DNA from: Onchocerca lupi
Taxonomy: Eukaryota; Nematoda; Chromadorea; Rhabditida; Onchocercidae
DNA length: 64,000 nucleotides
Assembly: GCA_028564675.1 (NCBI GenBank)
Contig: JAOVVO010000216.1
Location: 48,954 to 112,953 of the forward strand
Reading direction: 5' to 3'
The first letter of the stretch is position 1. The number at the start of each line of letters is the position of its first letter. The notes under the pieces were generated by a model. That model was given only the letters and a program-made list of their open reading frames with translations. It did no database searches and was not told the origin of the DNA. This document shows, piece after piece, positions 1-13,814 of this stretch. Made by a program: the position numbers and the translations under genes.

Positions 1-3000
1 ATTGATTCTTTATTATCGAAATAAAAAAGATTGTTTCATTCCTGAAATATAAATTACAGTTTTTTTTTTTTTTAAGAATAGAAAATGACACTTGATTTTC
101 TTATTATCAATCAAATTTTCAATTATCAGTATCTCTGATAGTTGAAATTTCTGATAACAACAGAGGCAATTAAAGAAGTTCATATCAAGCGAAAATTCAA
201 TCAAAAATCAAAATTGAACAATTTGGGAAGTTTTTTTTTGTAGTAATGAATCAAATCACTAAAATACTTAATTTTTGTATTAGTTTATCGATTCGAAACT
301 ATAATAAACATGAGCAATATTTGCTTCGTAGCAGGTTCGAATTTTTTTTCAAAAAAAAAGAAAAGAAAAAAGGAATTTTGTTATTTTCAAATTCTATCTT
401 TTAAATCTTGTAATTCTTCGAAATGAAATTAATTACTTCATTGTCTATTGTATTCTTGAAATTGATGCTAATTGGAATACAGTAGCAACAATGATAAAAA
501 AACTGAAAATTATCCATTCGTTTGAAGCCCAACAATTTTCTCACTTTCATCTGTAATTTATATTTCATGTATTTGTCTTCATAGAATTCGAAAAATTCTT
601 GTAAAAGCATAAACTGTTCATATCTTCTGTTATCACCGTGTTATTGTGGAAAGAATATGATACGAATGATAATCAAGAAACTAATGGAATCATTAATCAG
701 TAATCCGATTAGATTCATCTGATACTATCCATTTTATTTTTTTTTTTTTTTAACGCTTATGAAATTTTTATTCATTGTAAGACAAGATAGATTTTGTTTA
801 CCAAATCGAAAGTGTAGTGCTCGCAATTTTTTCATCATTCTAATTTTAATAGTTTAATTAAATGATTCTTTTTCTGTCTTTTTTTTTTTTTTTTTTTCCA
901 AATATATGAATCAATCAAAAGCCCTGAACCAAATGTCATGTAATTTTTCATCATACATTTGAAATTCCCGATTTTCTTCCTTAATAAATTCACTTCTGAA
1001 ACATATGTATGAATCCGTGAGTTTATCAGAAGTTCATGTTTTATAACAAAATTATATCATCCGGTATTTTTATTTATTTGCTGGATAATTTGAAAGACTT
1101 TGCTTTTTCTCCCAAAAATCTCTATTCTAATTAATGGTACGAAATAACAAGGAGAAGAAGTGATCTAACTGATTAAATAATTCCCGAATATTAATTACTA
1201 CAAAGGTCAATTTATTGGAACATAGAAACTTGACCAGAATTTGTGACAATTCATTGGAATACAGAAACTTGACGTAAATTTGCGACAATTCATTGGAATA
1301 CAGAAACTTGACGTGAATTTGCGACAATTCATTAGAAAATAGAAATTTCACATAAAATAGAATTTGCGCCAATTCATTGGGTGAATATAGGCATCATTTT
1401 GAGATTGGCCAAAAATTATTGAACAATTAGGATCAAGTTTTGTTGTCATTTAACCATCGCATCAAAAGAAACAATAAGTACTGTCAAGGAATCATAACTA
1501 TATCTTTTCATCAAACTTTAAGCTTCCCGAATTTGACCATTGTGAGAAGAATTAAGAATCACATTGGGGAGCTTCTATCAATCAGATTCATGATTATTAA
1601 TTTAATTTAACAAATAGAAAGATTCACAGCTAAATGTAGAGTAAGAACTGTGAATGATGATGATGCATCACTGTCGATGAACCTTCTAACTAACAATAGA
1701 TCATCAGAATGGTATTCTGCATCGTCATCTATTCTTCAAATTGCTTCAGAAGGCGCTTCTTAGACAATTGTTCAATTATCATTAACTTTCCCATTCATTT
1801 CATAGATTGCAGACCAATATATCAGCTTCATGAAAGTAATTAAATCTCTCTTAATCTTTCATTATTGAGGGCTCCCGATGTTTGGAAATGAAGCTTTTTT
1901 TTTTTTTTTTTCAAGTTCAAAAGTGAATCGTTCTGATAGATATATTTCCTTCCATATGTTTCAAAAATTTAACAATCCCTGCGAGTTTCGACAATATTTA
2001 ACCAATGGTATTGCATATAGAAAAATAATCTTCGTCCCTTGAAAGGCTCCAATTAGAACCATGCTAAAACCGTTGGCAGGAAACCTCATCAATCAATACG
2101 GTTACCTGCCAATTTGTCAACAAAATTCAGTTAGGTCAAAGATCGTTTTCAGTGTCACACTCTTCAACAGTGAGAAGCTGGCAATGTCAACAAAAAAAAA
2201 AAAAAAAAAAAAAAAAAAAACATCATCCCTGTCCTTTAGAACTTATTGCTTAAGGAGAGAATGGTAGTATACAAAAGAAAAATCTAGTTAGAGAAATCAT
2301 AAAAATCCAAAATAAAAAAAATCATTATCAAAATTTGTTACCCATTCTGTACGCATTCCTCAGTATCAAAATATGTCTCGTTGGTATTAGTAATATGGAT
2401 CATCTTTCGCAGTGCTTGCAAATCGCAAGTCGCATGTTACGATGGATTGACGAGTGATGATGAACGGATTAGAAGTCGAATTCTTCGAAGGTGAATTTTT
2501 CCATGTAAACAAACTTGTAATTATATCAAATTCTTCTATTTAACTATTCTTGCCTAACATTATAAATGCAGAAAAGCCTTTTCATGTTATAAAAAAACTA
2601 TTAAAATATAGATAATGGTTATTGTCTTAAATCTTATCACCCCAAATCTGCTTAATTCATTTCATTCAAGATACTTTGACAAAATGAACAGTGCCAATTG
2701 AGAAATCATAAATTTAAATACGTACTGGAAACGAATGGAGCATGTAAACTGGAGTAAAGCTTCCAAAAAGTATAGCGTTTACGATTAATCAAGCATACAG
2801 TAATGTAAATGTACCATATGCATGTGAGGTTTATATTAGAGGTTCATATCTGTAAAATCAGGAAACTTCTTTTTTCCAAAGATTCAAGAAAACTGTGGCA
2901 AAATGTTCTAAACCAACAATTATGCTTCATTGCTAACCAATAAACGAGCAACAACATCAACAATGGGATATATCAGTCAAAAATAAATGACAGAAACAAT

Positions 3001-3733
3001 TAACAATGGATTTCCATTTTCAGTAAAAAAAACAGAAGAATCACTGGCATGACTTGATAACCGCAAAACAAATATGATACGAACAGGAACACTCAAGAGA
3101 ATATTGTTGATATTTCCTCATGTTTCTCAAATATTTAATGTTAGCAAGACTAGACTTTTCTACTCGTGCGTCTACACCAGATTCATCTCCCGAATATGGA
3201 AGAATTACAGGATAGTTCTAAAGACAACAAACAATGGGATTTTAAGAGAAATAATTCTTTTCTAAAAACATATCCGCTACTTTGTACAAATGTCTATAAA
3301 AAATGACATGAATTTTATAAATATTCCAAAAGCATATCTACATATCTTTTTATTGTGAGGTTCTAGAAATTATAAATAGAACTATTTTAGAAGTATGAAA
3401 TATGAAAAAATCTGACTGAAGTCGTCGTCAAAATACTTTATAATCCATATATACTGTGCTGTGAGTTATCGATCTGCACCTGCAATTTAAATATTAAACT
3501 AAATTCAGCCTAACACATATTTATTGAGGTGGAGTAGAAAATAACTTAGTTTGAGAAGACAAGTTTCATTTTCAGGAATATATTGTGAAGAACAAAAACA
3601 ATGGCAAGATTTTCTATAATCGGAACAGCGTGACAAAGTTCATAGTAAAGAAATCCGTATTTAAAGGTTACTGCATGAATTAAGTAAGTTAAACTAATCA
3701 TAAAAGAGATGAACAACAATATATGTACATATT
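1..3733. other. Left-edge intergenic region, no supported gene
   Basis: No convincing gene was found between the window edge and the 3' end of RRN3. The stretch is AT-rich with several poly-T and poly-A runs, and holds the 39-bp minisatellite listed separately. One plus-strand segment near 2427-2491 could be an exon: it follows a TTTCGCAG-like acceptor, stays open in one frame and ends at an AAG|GTGAAT donor. An ATG-initiated 68-codon frame begins at 2061 and runs into a poly-A tract. Neither matches a family I recognise, so I call no gene. Confidence 0.5.
1209..1380. repeat. 39-bp minisatellite, about four copies
   Basis: A 39-bp unit beginning AATTCATTGGAATACAGAAA is repeated in tandem: two nearly identical central copies, a diverged copy on the left and a diverged, slightly longer copy on the right. 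Because 39 is a multiple of three, the minus strand stays open and gives a spurious repetitive peptide (SNELSQI-type motif). I treat it as non-coding satellite DNA. Confidence 0.8.
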
Positions 3734-6700
3734 TCATGAAAATTCCTCGGTATTTACAATGCAACTTTTTCTTCTATTAAAAAGAAAACTGAACATACCT
3801 ACAGAAGATGAAGTTCTAAACTGTTTGAGTCCGGGTGAAGTTGAATAAACGGTTAGAAATTCATTGGCGATTTTGAGAGAAGGATTCTTTTCTTCAACAA
3901 TGTTCAAAATTCCGGCATCTGAAGCAACTTTTTAAGGATGTGGTCAATATATTAAAATAATAATAATTGTAGTTTTCCCAATAGCGACTGAATATAAATC
4001 GAGAAAAAAAAATAATGGAAACTTTTTTTTTTGCGAACGATTAACAATGATTGAAGAAAAAAGTCATGAATTCAATTATAATTAACCGATTTCTTGGAAT
4101 TCATTTTGATCTCGCCTAATATCATCAAGAAATTCCCATGAACCATTATCTTCCTCATACGTACGACAATCCATAGCCTCGACTACATTTTTCCACAAAA
4201 ATTCATTTTTCAAAGTGCCCGCATCTTCAGCAAGAGGTGAAAACTTTCGCATAAGCGGTGCGATGAAAGATAGCGACCTGAAGATCGTAAATAAATGCTG
4301 TTAAGATTGTAATTTTAAGTGATTTTCGCTTTTTCTATTTTCAGTTAAATGGAAATGAATACAGATTTTAATGTTCCGATTATTTTACAAAAGTGAAGCG
4401 ATTTCTCCTCAACTTCTGACTTGTAGAACCCTCTTTCAGCTGTTCAAAAACAGTTATCCTTTAATTCCAAAAAGTCCTATGTCAAATTAATAGGAAATAT
4501 GCAAGTTTACTTCTCCAAACTACAAGAATCAAATGGAAAATGAGGTTCGAAAGGCATCATTTCTGTTGGTTTTGCTGGCAAAATATGATTCACATAAACA
4601 AGCTGCATAGATCTGAAAATTTCAAAAAATGAAAATTAGAATTTTGAAAATTTCATTAATTCAACATTAAACTGGACTTAAACTTACAGAATAATATTGA
4701 TGTTTAAACTAAATTTAGAAATTTCATTAAAGTCATAAACTTTCTGCTCATTAGCCATATTTGGAAGTGATATGTTATCCGAGTGATGCAGTTATATACC
4801 AAAATTGACTTTCGGGAAATTAGAGCATTTACTTGAAAAAATATGAAAAATAAAATGAACAAAATTTTTGACCAAGAGTAACCAAAAAGAAAAAAAATGA
4901 CATATTCCACAAAAAAGATCTAATTCTGACCTGCTTATTGTTGCAAAACATAAAGACACTGGATGGCTAATACATGATAAGGGCTCTAATGTACTGTGGA
5001 CAATATGTCCCAGTCCCCAACGATGTATCTTATCCATCTCTGAAAATAAATGTCTTAAAGATCTAAATTTGCTTTTCAACTCACATGGAATATTATGTGA
5101 CGCAATTCTGATTCTATAGGCTTATAAGTCAAATTGATCATTTCTCCAGAAAAGATTTAAAATACCGATCCTCAATTTATTTGTTGCATCAACATGCTAA
5201 TGTCAGGCTGCAATGACTCGAATCAATTATTCATCCGACAAATAAAAAAAAAAAAAAAAAAGAAAGAACGAAAAAAAATAGTGCCTTCTCAGCCTTTCCA
5301 GGCTTTTAAAACTTAAAAAAAATATTTCATCATGCTTCAATATCTGTTATCAGTATAAATAATGATGGATGCTGTTTAGACTGCATTTAATGGAAAAAAC
5401 AAAATAACATAAAAATTAGTACTAACTTTGCGCTTGTACTATTTCGCGGTATCGAAAACAAAACGCAACAAGAAAGGCTTGGAAGACAGCATAAAATGTT
5501 CCATGTCGGCTTGAACCTGCCGTTGCAGCAGTTGTTCGATCTACCATCTCATTCACATAAGTAGTACACCAATGTGACAACACTTCCAACCATTCCATCG
5601 CTGTACTGAAAAGACACAGAGACCAAATATCTGACTATAAAATTCGTTTTGACTTTCAAAATTCCCTTTTTCAGTTAATAATTTTTCTCAATTGGCTACC
5701 CATCATCAAGAGTAGCAGAAAAGGATTTTCAAATGATTAAAACACATTTATAACACGGCGAAATTGCAAAACGAAACTTTAAAATAAAATGATTTTTTTC
5801 AAAATATAGTAAGCACACTGAGAGAACAAATATATGAAAAGAAGACTACCTAAGATCAATATATGAAGCACGAGAAAGCATGCTACCAATGTAACAAGCT
5901 GCACCCTGCGCTTTTTTCCAGTCATTAGGTGTCTGATTCAATCGTGTAACGAAACTCCATAGCCAACTCATAAAATCTTTTTGATAACTCTGGAATAAGA
6001 AATGAAAAAGTTCATCTAGAAAAAAAAATTATGATTGAGCAAAAATTTTGCAAAGTAAAAAAAAATAAAAAAATACATTTAAAATGACTGTACCGTATCA
6101 AGACTGCAGACATAAAACCAAAGGAAAGATATATTTTTCAAACCGTGAGCCATTAAAAGATGCTCCTCGAATACAGCTAATAATTCTTTTAATATTTTCT
6201 TTTGTTTAGATATTGATGGTAACCAATCACAATCTATAAATCACGACTGAAAATTTGTTCAATACGAAAAGTGCTAACTTATGAGAACTCTAATTCCTTA
6301 AACAGTAGCTTTTCTGCATCTTATAACTATGGTGAAATGATATACAACATAGAGTAGCGAAGTGTGAAATGTGATTTATTCTCTTAAAAATTTTTAAATA
6401 ACAGAACTCATAGATCAGTTTTTCTAATCATTATAGATCTTTCTCTGCCACAGAATTGATATTACAAATGTTTGCGAGATAAGGATTAAACTGCCAGAAA
6501 ATTTCCAAGCATTAAAAGGAAGCATTGCACATACCCATTTCTACCGGATTCCTCTGATTGAAAACTTCTGTTATATAATCGAACATAATACACATGCAAG
6601 TATCCAGCTTCTTCACCTTATTATCATTATCTTGCACCTCACTAACTTTCATTTCATATTCTTCATCCTTAAAAAGACAAAAGAGTGAAAATAGGCGCTT

Positions 6701-9700
6701 AACAAAAATCATTTATCAATCTTAACTGTTTTCAATTCATATTTGCACGTAAAAATCTCTCATCAAAATGTATAATGAAGCTTTTATATACTATATAATA
6801 AAAGCATAATGATGCTTTTTCATAATGAATTTTAATCTGCGCGATCTCAAAACATCAAAAGACAATTTTATACTATTGGATCTGCCCAAACAATGTCTAC
6901 AGTTTAATCGAAAAATGAATTTTATAGTAAGACTCGGTGTATGGTAATAGCAAGTATATACAGATAATCTATACAGAACTCTCTTCGATATTCAAATAAG
7001 CCATACTGAATGATCGAAGAATTGTAAAAATGAATATGCTTCTTCTTAAATGAAAAATCAAATAGCACAAATACATTTATTAAACTAACCAATAAAAATA
7101 AATTTAGACCACCGTTATAATTATCCTCTCTCCTGTTTGAATTTTCCACCTTCGTTAATATTGCCTAAAATTGCATTTTCGATTTTTCAAACATTAATCT
7201 ATTCAAATCGACTCGTCAATAATTATTACTTGAAATATACGACAAATGAAAATCAAAAAAATTATAAAACTCACATCAAGTTGAGCAAGGCCGTCAATAA
7301 TGATACGAAAGATATCTGCTCGACATTGCGGGATGTTTTGACATATTAATACAAGATTTCTTACATAACTAACATATCGAATTGATGGCACCGAATGATG
7401 CGGAAAGCGCTGACGAATGATTTTAACGAGACTTTTTGTTGCCCTGAATAAATCGACATATTTTTGGTGATATGCATACTTTCAAAGTTACTTTATTTCT
7501 GTAAGACTAATATTTATCTTTGTGTCAAAAAAATATGATACTACACGTCAGCTTCAATCAAGGAAAACACTGCCTGATGAAAGAATAAGAAAATCATGAA
7601 TATGATAAATGAAGATATGCGAAGATTAAACTGTGAATAGATTATCACAGAACATTCAGAAATTAAGAAATAATGACAGAAGGACAATGCGGAAATAAAG
7701 ATATCCAAGATCTACGAGATCGCAAATATTAAACTGCCCACAAATTTTAGGAACAGTCAAATTCACTCAACAAATTTCATCGTTTCAGTCACTTCAAGGC
7801 AGACATTCATTATCGAACACATCGCTTATATTCATGTTATTTCTGGAGTCTATTTCGTCTGTCACTGCTATTCATATCAGCGATGTATCCTTTCATCATT
7901 TTTAGGAAATTTTATTATGATAAAAACTAATAGTAAGTGGAAAAAACTGATTATTAAATACCTACTGGAATAGCTTCTCTTCATGGAGTCTTTATAAGGG
8001 ATTTTTTTCTTTCAAAAATCCCAAAAAAATATAAGCACTAGCACATCATTCGAAGCTAAAATCTAGTAATCTAAAGCGTATGTTAATGCAATCAATGTGA
8101 AAACTTACAATGGAAAACACTTTATTATAAATTCTAATCCATCATTCGCCAAATTATATATACTATCCTGTTCTTCTTCTGTCAGATATAGCGCAAATTC
8201 AGCGATATTTCTTTCTATACTGCTATTTTTGCCTTCTGAAATATTGCACTAAAATAAAGAACCTAACACAGCTAATTAAACTGAAATAGGATATTAAGAA
8301 AAATCTCCACTTTCTCCTTTCTCTTCATATCTTAGATTTTGAACTTCTATTTATCCTTTGTTCTTGTATCGAAATTCACGAAAAGTAGAAATTGATAAAC
8401 CTTGATTTTGATCATTAGTAGAAATAGGTTGGATTTTAGCAAGCAGATGTTCCACGAAACATCTTATAATCGATTCAGTATGACAAATATATTGCACACC
8501 AATATCTCGAAGCAGTTTGACAAACTGAGGCCGGATTTCATTCGGAATAAAATGCCATTCAAGCTGCTAAAATGCGTCACATAATCAACGAGGTAGTTTA
8601 TTTTTAAAATAACTGAAGGAAATTTCTACGTTACATTAAAAAGCCTCACCGCGATGTAATTCTGATAACTTTATATGAAGGATGAAAGATAATTCTAAAA
8701 AAAAAAAAAAAAAAATGTGTAGTACTGCAAAGAAAAAAGTTCGATAGTGTCTGAAAGTACAAATCACGCAGCAAATGACATGATAATAATTTACGTCAAC
8801 GATCTTGGAGTAAGAATATCATCAATAATACTATAAATCCAGAAAGCATTATTAAGATATAAACTAACAGCAAATTTCAACACCAGCTTTTTACAACGAT
8901 GATCAAACAAATGGGCAATGTCCACAAACTGGCGGAGAAAATCGATGACAGCTTGTGGTTGCCAATGATTCAAAAAATCAATAGCCTTACATAATTTATT
9001 GTATGTAATTAAACCGTCTATGTCCCCCTGAAAGAATTATCAAAATAACATAGTTCATATTGCTACCAAAATCAAACTAGTCACTGATACTGCAATGTTT
9101 AATTTTACGATTTTTACAACATACCACCTAGTACAGAGGATCTAGCACTGAGATCAGCATAATGCCTATTAAAATCACAAATGTTTTTCACTCAACTTTA
9201 AAAATGCTTCTAATATAATAAAATTATAAAAATTAAGCAAATGATTTTGGACTTCATCTTGATGGTTTACTTAAATAAGTATTAGAGTCTAAGTAAATGA
9301 TTTTGGACTTCATCTTGATAGTTTACTTAAATGAGTATTAGAATCTAAGTGTTAAATAATCTTCTGGATGTGGTCCATTTAAGATATTATATCTAACAAT
9401 ACCTAGATGATTTTTACGTTTCCTTACAAAGTTTTGCTTTCTTTTTTCCTCCTGAAAATCTTGACTTGATGACATGCCTCATGCTTAATTTTTCATTTTC
9501 AAGATCTTTGGCAACAAATTCAGAATGTTGCTTACAACTAATGGTTGAATTGCTTTGAAATGTTTCGATATTTTCTAATATTTATCATTTTAATAAATTT
9601 TGATGAAAACTTACTGAAAGATAAGTAGTAATAACAGTCTCTCCCGAAATTGTTTCCTGCTTAACGTCGTTCGCCATTTCAGCATGACAATCGTTCGAAA

Positions 9701-9820
9701 CAACGCGATAGAAAGCGCTATCTGAGGAAAGAGATACTGTAAAACGAAAAATATTAGAGTGAAATTTCAGCAAACAAAAGTAACTTCTATATGTTCCACC
9801 TAATTCTCTCACTCACCCAT
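3734..9820 (-). CDS. RRN3: RNA polymerase I initiation factor RRN3 (TIF-IA)
   Basis: RRN3 bridges RNA polymerase I to the promoter-bound selectivity factor and licenses rRNA synthesis in the nucleolus. Recognition rests on several blocks in the right order: YVRNLVLICQNIPQCRADIF with GLAQLDV (exon 7275-7443); an acidic linker followed by LDTCMCIMFDYI (6535-6667); HLLMAHGLKNISFLWFYVCS (6094-6233); AACYIGSMLSRASYI (5850-5989); HGTFYAVFQAFLYCFAFRYR (5427-5605); and FPFDSCSLEKS (4511-4612). The C-terminal exons (4087-4277, 3734-3927) end in a Ser-rich STSPGLKQFRTSSSVG tail, like the phospho-regulated tail of other RRN3 proteins. Upstream exons are 7090-7164, 8109-8235, about 8401-8566, 8795-9027 and 9615-9736. 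The predicted product is about 690 aa, against about 650 in human. The start is uncertain: the ATG at 9820 keeps frame through a tiny first exon, but an out-of-frame ATG lies at 9830 and an internal ATG near 9676 is also possible. The junction between exons 8795-9027 and 8401-8566 does not close in phase, so a small exon or other splice site is missing there. Confidence 0.9.
9239..9350. repeat. 56-bp tandem duplication inside an RRN3 intron
   Basis: Two adjacent copies of a unit beginning AAATGATTTTGGACTTCATC and ending near TCTAAGT differ at only a few positions. It lies in the intron between the 9615-9736 and 8795-9027 exons of RRN3 and looks like a recent local duplication. Confidence 0.8.
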
Positions 9821-12380
9821 CTTTGCTCATTCGCCTAACCCAATACGATCTTTCAACAATTCATGGGAGTAATACTAGGTCACGCTGTGCTACGTTTCTC
9901 TGTTGACCATTATGCAAAATGACCGTTGCTTGCTATCAAATTGATATGAATTGTATTTAAGCATGGCCAAATCCAGCTAGTCTATAGAAATTAAAATTTT
10001 AACTTTCGTTTGTTCAAAATCTTAAATCTCCGAAAGTTCTTAAATATCCATTTATTCGAATAACAGCACTATATCAAATTTTCAAATCAATCTATGAAGA
10101 ACTTGAAACGCTGAAATGAACAACGAACGTTTACATTTTTATTTGTACAAATGATATCCAATTTTTTTTTTTTTTTTGAGAGTATAAGTAAGACTGTTCA
10201 AAATTTATTTACATTAAAAATGAATGAAGTAATGAATGGATGGAATGGAGTAGGAGTAGAAAATGAATGAAGTTTTTTCTTTTCTTTTTTTTTTTTTTTT
10301 TTAGTGATTATCAGTGATTTTTTTATTTGATCTGGCAAAATCATTATTTCATTGATTTCTTCGTGTCATGAAATATTTCAATTAATTGTAACGATGTTAG
10401 TCTGTTTAGTGTAGCGTAAATAATGAAATTAATTTATTCTATTATTTCTTCTTTGTTTCTCTTTTAGATATTTTTTCTTGGAAAAGTGGAACGAATGATG
10501 TTGTTGGAAGTACTAATTATCTCATAATAGCTAGCTCTCAGTTCAAGAGAAATGCTAATTATCTTATAATCTCGGATCATTCAACATAATAAATATTTTC
10601 CTTTTGGCATATTAAAAGTATTTTCCTTTCTTCCCAAAGAAGAAAGTTTAGTTTGGACAATTCAGAAACTGATAAAGAAGGCTGGTGGAATTATTAAATT
10701 AGAACTTTCTTGATCTTTCATGAGAATCCCGATAAAAGAAAGAGAAAAATTGCATAAAGATTTGATTGAAGATGAGAAAAGTTGCCGAGTCTTTTATATC
10801 CATCGTAGGTCACATTCCATATACCGTAACTCAACTTGGAACATTGGTCGAAAATTGACGAAATCGATTATATAATCATTAAAATTCTAAAGTTCATAAA
10901 AATTGATTTGTTTTTATCAGTTGAAATAAATGAACAATTCATTTTTCAAGAAACATTTTTTTGTTGATACATCGCAGAGAATTAACTCTCCTCATCATCG
11001 AGACGAAAGATTTTCGTAATTTTAATTGCAATGTTCGAAAAAAGTTTGATTCAACTTGATAATTTTGTTGACTGCTAGACATGCCTTCGAAGGTCACGAA
11101 TTGAATTTTTTTTTTTTTGCTACTTCTTAATACCTAACTAATGACTTACATTTTTCTTATATAGATAGATGTAACTATTGACTGTTCGGTTGATGATATC
11201 CAAAAGACAGTTTAATTTCGGTAATTCGATTAAAACTGGTTCAAGAGCATCATTCTCGATCAAATAATGAAGATATCAAACTTTTTCTTTTGTTCTTAAA
11301 TTATTTGAAATGAAATGTGGAGTTCAGACCACAAATCAAATTGATCTTCTCGATGCTTCCAAAATGAAATATTATTTGAAAGAGTATAATGTAAAATGGA
11401 ATAAAAAGAAAAATATTTATTAGAGTTTAAACAGGAATGGCAAAATGAAAATCGGCCGATAATGAATTATTCCTTCTGTTTGGTGCTTCATCTGGAATAA
11501 AATTACAAAAAAAAAAAAAAAAAAAAATGAAAAATGTCATTCATTAGTCTGTCAACAACTTGATATCATTGGTGTTCTTTTTTCTCATGCGTCCAAATAA
11601 AGACATTAATTAGCTTCTAGAAAAATAATTAAAATGTTAATCAGACTGGAATTGCTTAACGCGAACATGAAAGCGATTTCTGAATTTCAGTTAACGTAAA
11701 CATGAGATTAATTTCGAAATTTTATACATGTACATGATAACATGTCAAGTCCCACACTTATGCAACAAATTGATTATTGTCAAGATGATCAGATAGAAGG
11801 AATATTGTAAACATAGTTTTATATATCGCGAAAAACATAGTTGTAACGCATAGTTTTATAATTCAAATCAGCACTGACAAAAATAAGTGAAAGAAAGGTA
11901 AGAGAAAGCAATGAAACTAAAGAAAAAATAAAAAAGTAAAAAAATTGATCAAAACTGATCACATAGCTCAAACAATAACATTTCTTCCATTTTTCTTTGA
12001 AAAAACTTACCAAATAACTTACTAAGTTTTTTTTTTTCTTTTTCTTTTTTACTGAAAAAACTTCCTGTTTGTGATAAATATGAAGTGGGATTTGAAATTA
12101 AGAACAAAACTAGTGAAATTTATGTGATACTATCAATAGGATTATTTGCAAACAAGATGGAAATAGAGAGGATTAATATAATTTACAACATTTTATATAG
12201 CAAATCCCTAAAAGATAGAAATAACATTTGTTTAAGAAAACTTTAATTCTGAAAATTTAATTTATCCTTATTTGTTGAACAGTCTTGCAGCTTACTATAT
12301 TGAGAATTACCGTAATCCTCGGTACGATACATTTGCGATATGTTCCTTCTTCTAAAAGATGCACATTACTTTAAAGTTAA

Positions 12381-12448
12381 AGTATACGTAATTCGGAATT
12401 CGATTGTTAAACAATTGTCAAATAATTGAATTTCGAATTACGTATACT
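12381..12448. repeat. 68-bp imperfect inverted repeat (hairpin)
   Basis: The left arm starts AGTATACGTAATTCGGAATT and the right arm is its near-perfect reverse complement, ending ATTCGAATTACGTATACT. About 25 of 28 outer positions pair, leaving a short AT-rich loop. It could be a small MITE-like element, a cruciform-forming site or a hairpin transcript. No flanking target duplication was evident, and no gene is assigned. Confidence 0.75.
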
Positions 12449-13478
12449 GTTCATCTAAGTATCTAAAATACTTCACAATTTTTCTGACAATTTCTTTCCT
12501 CTTTAGTAACTGAACAGTATGGCATGACTGAAACAGTTCAAGTACCATTAGATATGAGCCAAATACAGGTCATCTCAATTCATAACACATAGACCAATTA
12601 TGGTACTATATTGATCAATGTTGACAATTATTAATTATCTTATCATTTTGTATTTATTATCTGTTATTAATTATTGCAAGTTTATCATATACTACCATCT
12701 TGCATATCTTGATAATGAGAGATACCAATGCCATCGGGAAAGGAAGATAGATGATAAGTAAAAAATGATAAGATAATGAGAATATCAGTAGGAAAAGAAG
12801 GATCAAACAAGGGATAGTAATAAGTAAGACTACTTTAGAGAACATCAAAAGTTTATTCTCCTTTTTCTTCAGATGCATTTTAGGATTAGAATTGTAAATG
12901 TAGCATTTTTATCTTCAAGATTCTTTCCGAAATGTTTTTTTTTTTCATAATAGTATGGTAGTCTGTATCTTTTAATTTAATACTCTTAAACCAAAGTTAT
13001 GCTGTCACTTTTTGTAATTCTGATCATCTGATCATTTTTATTGATATTTTTCCTGAATGAAGAATACATAGAAATAAGTCTACCATATATCAGGAGAGGT
13101 CCATCTGAATATTTTATCGAATGAGAATTATTCATATCAATTATTCCTCTGTTTTAATTAGCAATTTATATCAATTAAAATGTCATATCATCTTTTGCAA
13201 TTTCTTGACTCAATCAAAGTAAAGAAATTTGAAAAAAACTCGAATAATTGAGAAATCCAACTAAAAAATCAGTATTTTTGAATTCAGTGTAAAATAAAGA
13301 AAAAACAACCATTACTGGAATAGGATATGTTTTGGAATTATCAGTTATTATCAGGACACCCTTTACTTTAACCTTTTTCTAAGTTATATATTTTCCCTTT
13401 CCCAAGGTATTCCAGACCATTGTAAGAGATAAAAATGAATGTCTAACAAAGAAATCATACAGATCATACTGTAACTTA

Positions 13479-13556
13479 TCACTGCCAATATACTGTAGGC
13501 TACCACGGTCGGTATACTGTAAGCTAGCTTTGTCAATATACTGTAGGCTACTATTG
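13479..13556. repeat. ~27-bp tandem repeat, three copies
   Basis: Three diverged copies of a unit containing ATATACTGTAGGCTA lie in tandem. The minus-strand frame across them (13384-13569) reads as a repetitive hydrophobic peptide, which I regard as a by-product of the repeat and not a gene. Confidence 0.7.
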
Positions 13557-13763
13557 ATAATTTAGCCATGTGCCGTTAATAATACCTATGCCTACATTAG
13601 ACGAAGTATACTTTATCATGATTTTATCACTAATTCTTCGGAAGTGATGATTAGGGATAACTGTTGTGAGAGCAATCCCAGCTTTGTGTAAGGTAAGCCA
13701 TAAATGTACTTCTATTTTTGCATGAAAAAATCGAGAAAAAACAAACATTTATCAATCAGCAAA

Positions 13764-13814
13764 CAAAATACATTATCAGAAATTTAACAAAATACATTAT
13801 CAGAAATTTTATCA
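13764..13814. repeat. Short tandem duplication
   Basis: The unit AAAATACATTATCAGAAATT occurs twice back to back in intergenic DNA. No function is evident. Confidence 0.6.

Noticed and set aside
330..350. GGTTCGAATT resembling a tRNA B box
   Set aside because: No A box, no acceptor stem pairing and the site is followed directly by poly-T; not a tRNA.
1127..1372. 81-codon minus-strand frame with a repeated SNELSQI motif
   Set aside because: Entirely explained by the 39-bp minisatellite, whose length is a multiple of three.
3546..3764. 72-codon minus-strand hydrophobic frame downstream of RRN3
   Set aside because: Overlaps the RRN3 terminal exon in another frame and shows no recognisable domain; the RRN3 stop at 3734 is the simpler reading.
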